From positions 1 to 6,239 of the forward strand of contig DAINPV010000247.1 of assembly GCA_036743315.1 (NCBI GenBank): DNA of 6,239 bases. Reading direction: 5' to 3'. The position numbers and the translations under genes are program-made. This document shows, one piece after another, positions 5,913 through 6,239 of the stretch. The DNA is from CALBTQ01 sp036743315. Lineage in GTDB: Bacteria > Lernaellota > Lernaellaia > Lernaellales > Lernaellaceae. Numbering within the stretch: position 1 is the first letter of the stretch; each line of letters starts with the position of its first letter. The notes beneath the pieces are model-generated. The model was not told the DNA's origin, searched no databases, and saw only the letters and a program-made list of their open reading frames with translations.

Positions 5913-5956
5913 AGGGGAAACGATCGATCATCCAATCCTTATTGCATGATAAATTG

Positions 5957-6239
5957 ATGAAACGTCAAGTAAATCAATGTGTTTTAGCACTAAGCCTCGT
6001 GGCGTCGCTTTTCCTGGTCGCCGCTCTCGGCGCCGGTTGATCGTCGCCGTCGCAGCCCAGTCACACGACCGCCTTGTTGCGGGCGGGGGGCACGCTCATA
6101 GGTTTCGACGAGGCGAAACAGATGACGAAAGCCGTCGAGCAGATGTTGTATATTCCTGTGTATTCGAATAGTTACCATCGGGAGTCCGTGGTCGTCGATT
6201 TGACCGTCACCCTGAGCCTCCGCAACACCGACCCACAGC
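5957..6239 (+). pseudogene. DUF3124 lipoprotein gene, N-terminal part, with in-frame TGA at the lipobox cysteine
   Basis: From ATG at 5957 one frame encodes a typical signal peptide (Lys2, Arg3, hydrophobic 9-24, ending LGAG at 24-27), then TGA at codon 28 (6038-6040), then SSPSQPSH and 58 further residues to the window edge. The part after the TGA matches the DUF3124 family as I recall it: YIPVYSNSYH (65-74), then VDLTVTLSLRNTDP (80-93). Both halves are in the same frame and the TGA falls where a lipoprotein has its lipidated Cys, so TGA replaces TGC or TGT by one base. DUF3124 proteins are uncharacterised exported proteins. Without readthrough only a 27-residue signal fragment forms; an in-frame ATG at 6122 (with GAGG upstream) could give a leaderless fragment. 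There is no clear ribosome site before 5957. The gene may be broken, recoded or misread; it is listed as a pseudogene only because the frame is interrupted. Confidence 0.65.

Noticed and set aside
6069..6086. Hairpin CCGCC/GGCGG as a selenocysteine insertion element
   Set aside because: It starts about 28 nt after the TGA, has only five base pairs, and could be chance in GC-rich DNA; not strong enough to call.
5977..6178. Short frames of 64 and 62 residues on both strands at the right end
   Set aside because: They overlap the DUF3124 frame, which has both a signal peptide and family-like sequence; neither short frame does.

Overview
The window reads as chromosomal DNA of a GC-rich Gram-negative bacterium. 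The signs are a long secreted lipoprotein, a second secreted protein with a signal peptide, a DUF3124-type lipoprotein gene at the right edge, GC-rich coding DNA and AT-rich control regions. The very long aspartate linkers and DDDTx pentapeptides are a style I associate with deltaproteobacteria-like or candidate-phylum genomes. That is only an impression; the window contains no rRNA or marker gene that fixes the taxonomy.

Layout from left to right. Positions 1-1470 (minus strand) hold the first 490 residues of a probable surface lipoprotein: an N-terminal cysteine, an aspartate-rich linker and at least seven propeller-like repeats; its C-terminus lies beyond the window. Next, on the same strand, is a two-gene unit. 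Its upstream gene is a DUF3467 protein (1986-2300), and 22 bp after it comes a small two-helix membrane protein with a C-terminal zinc ribbon (1565-1963). A 126-bp divergent control region with a 12-bp palindrome separates this unit from glpK (2427-3905, plus strand), a complete glycerol kinase. GlpK ends at a strong intrinsic terminator lying between it and a convergent gene. That gene (3973-5733, minus strand) encodes a secreted protein with a kelch propeller, two IPT/TIG domains, eight DDDTx repeats, 23 consecutive aspartates and a terminal GCGC. An AT-rich 223-bp divergent region follows, and then the start of a plus-strand DUF3124 lipoprotein gene.

The genes do not form one pathway. GlpK is a metabolic gene without glpF or glpD beside it, the DUF3467 and zinc-ribbon pair is an uncharacterised two-gene unit, and three genes encode exported proteins. 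I do not see a multi-gene undescribed system. The best lead is at the right edge: the DUF3124 reading frame is intact except for one TGA codon, which falls exactly where the lipidated cysteine of the signal peptide should be. It could be a point nonsense mutation, a sequencing error or recoding. The second lead is that both Asp-linker proteins place cysteine at the outer end of the linker, one N-terminally and one C-terminally.
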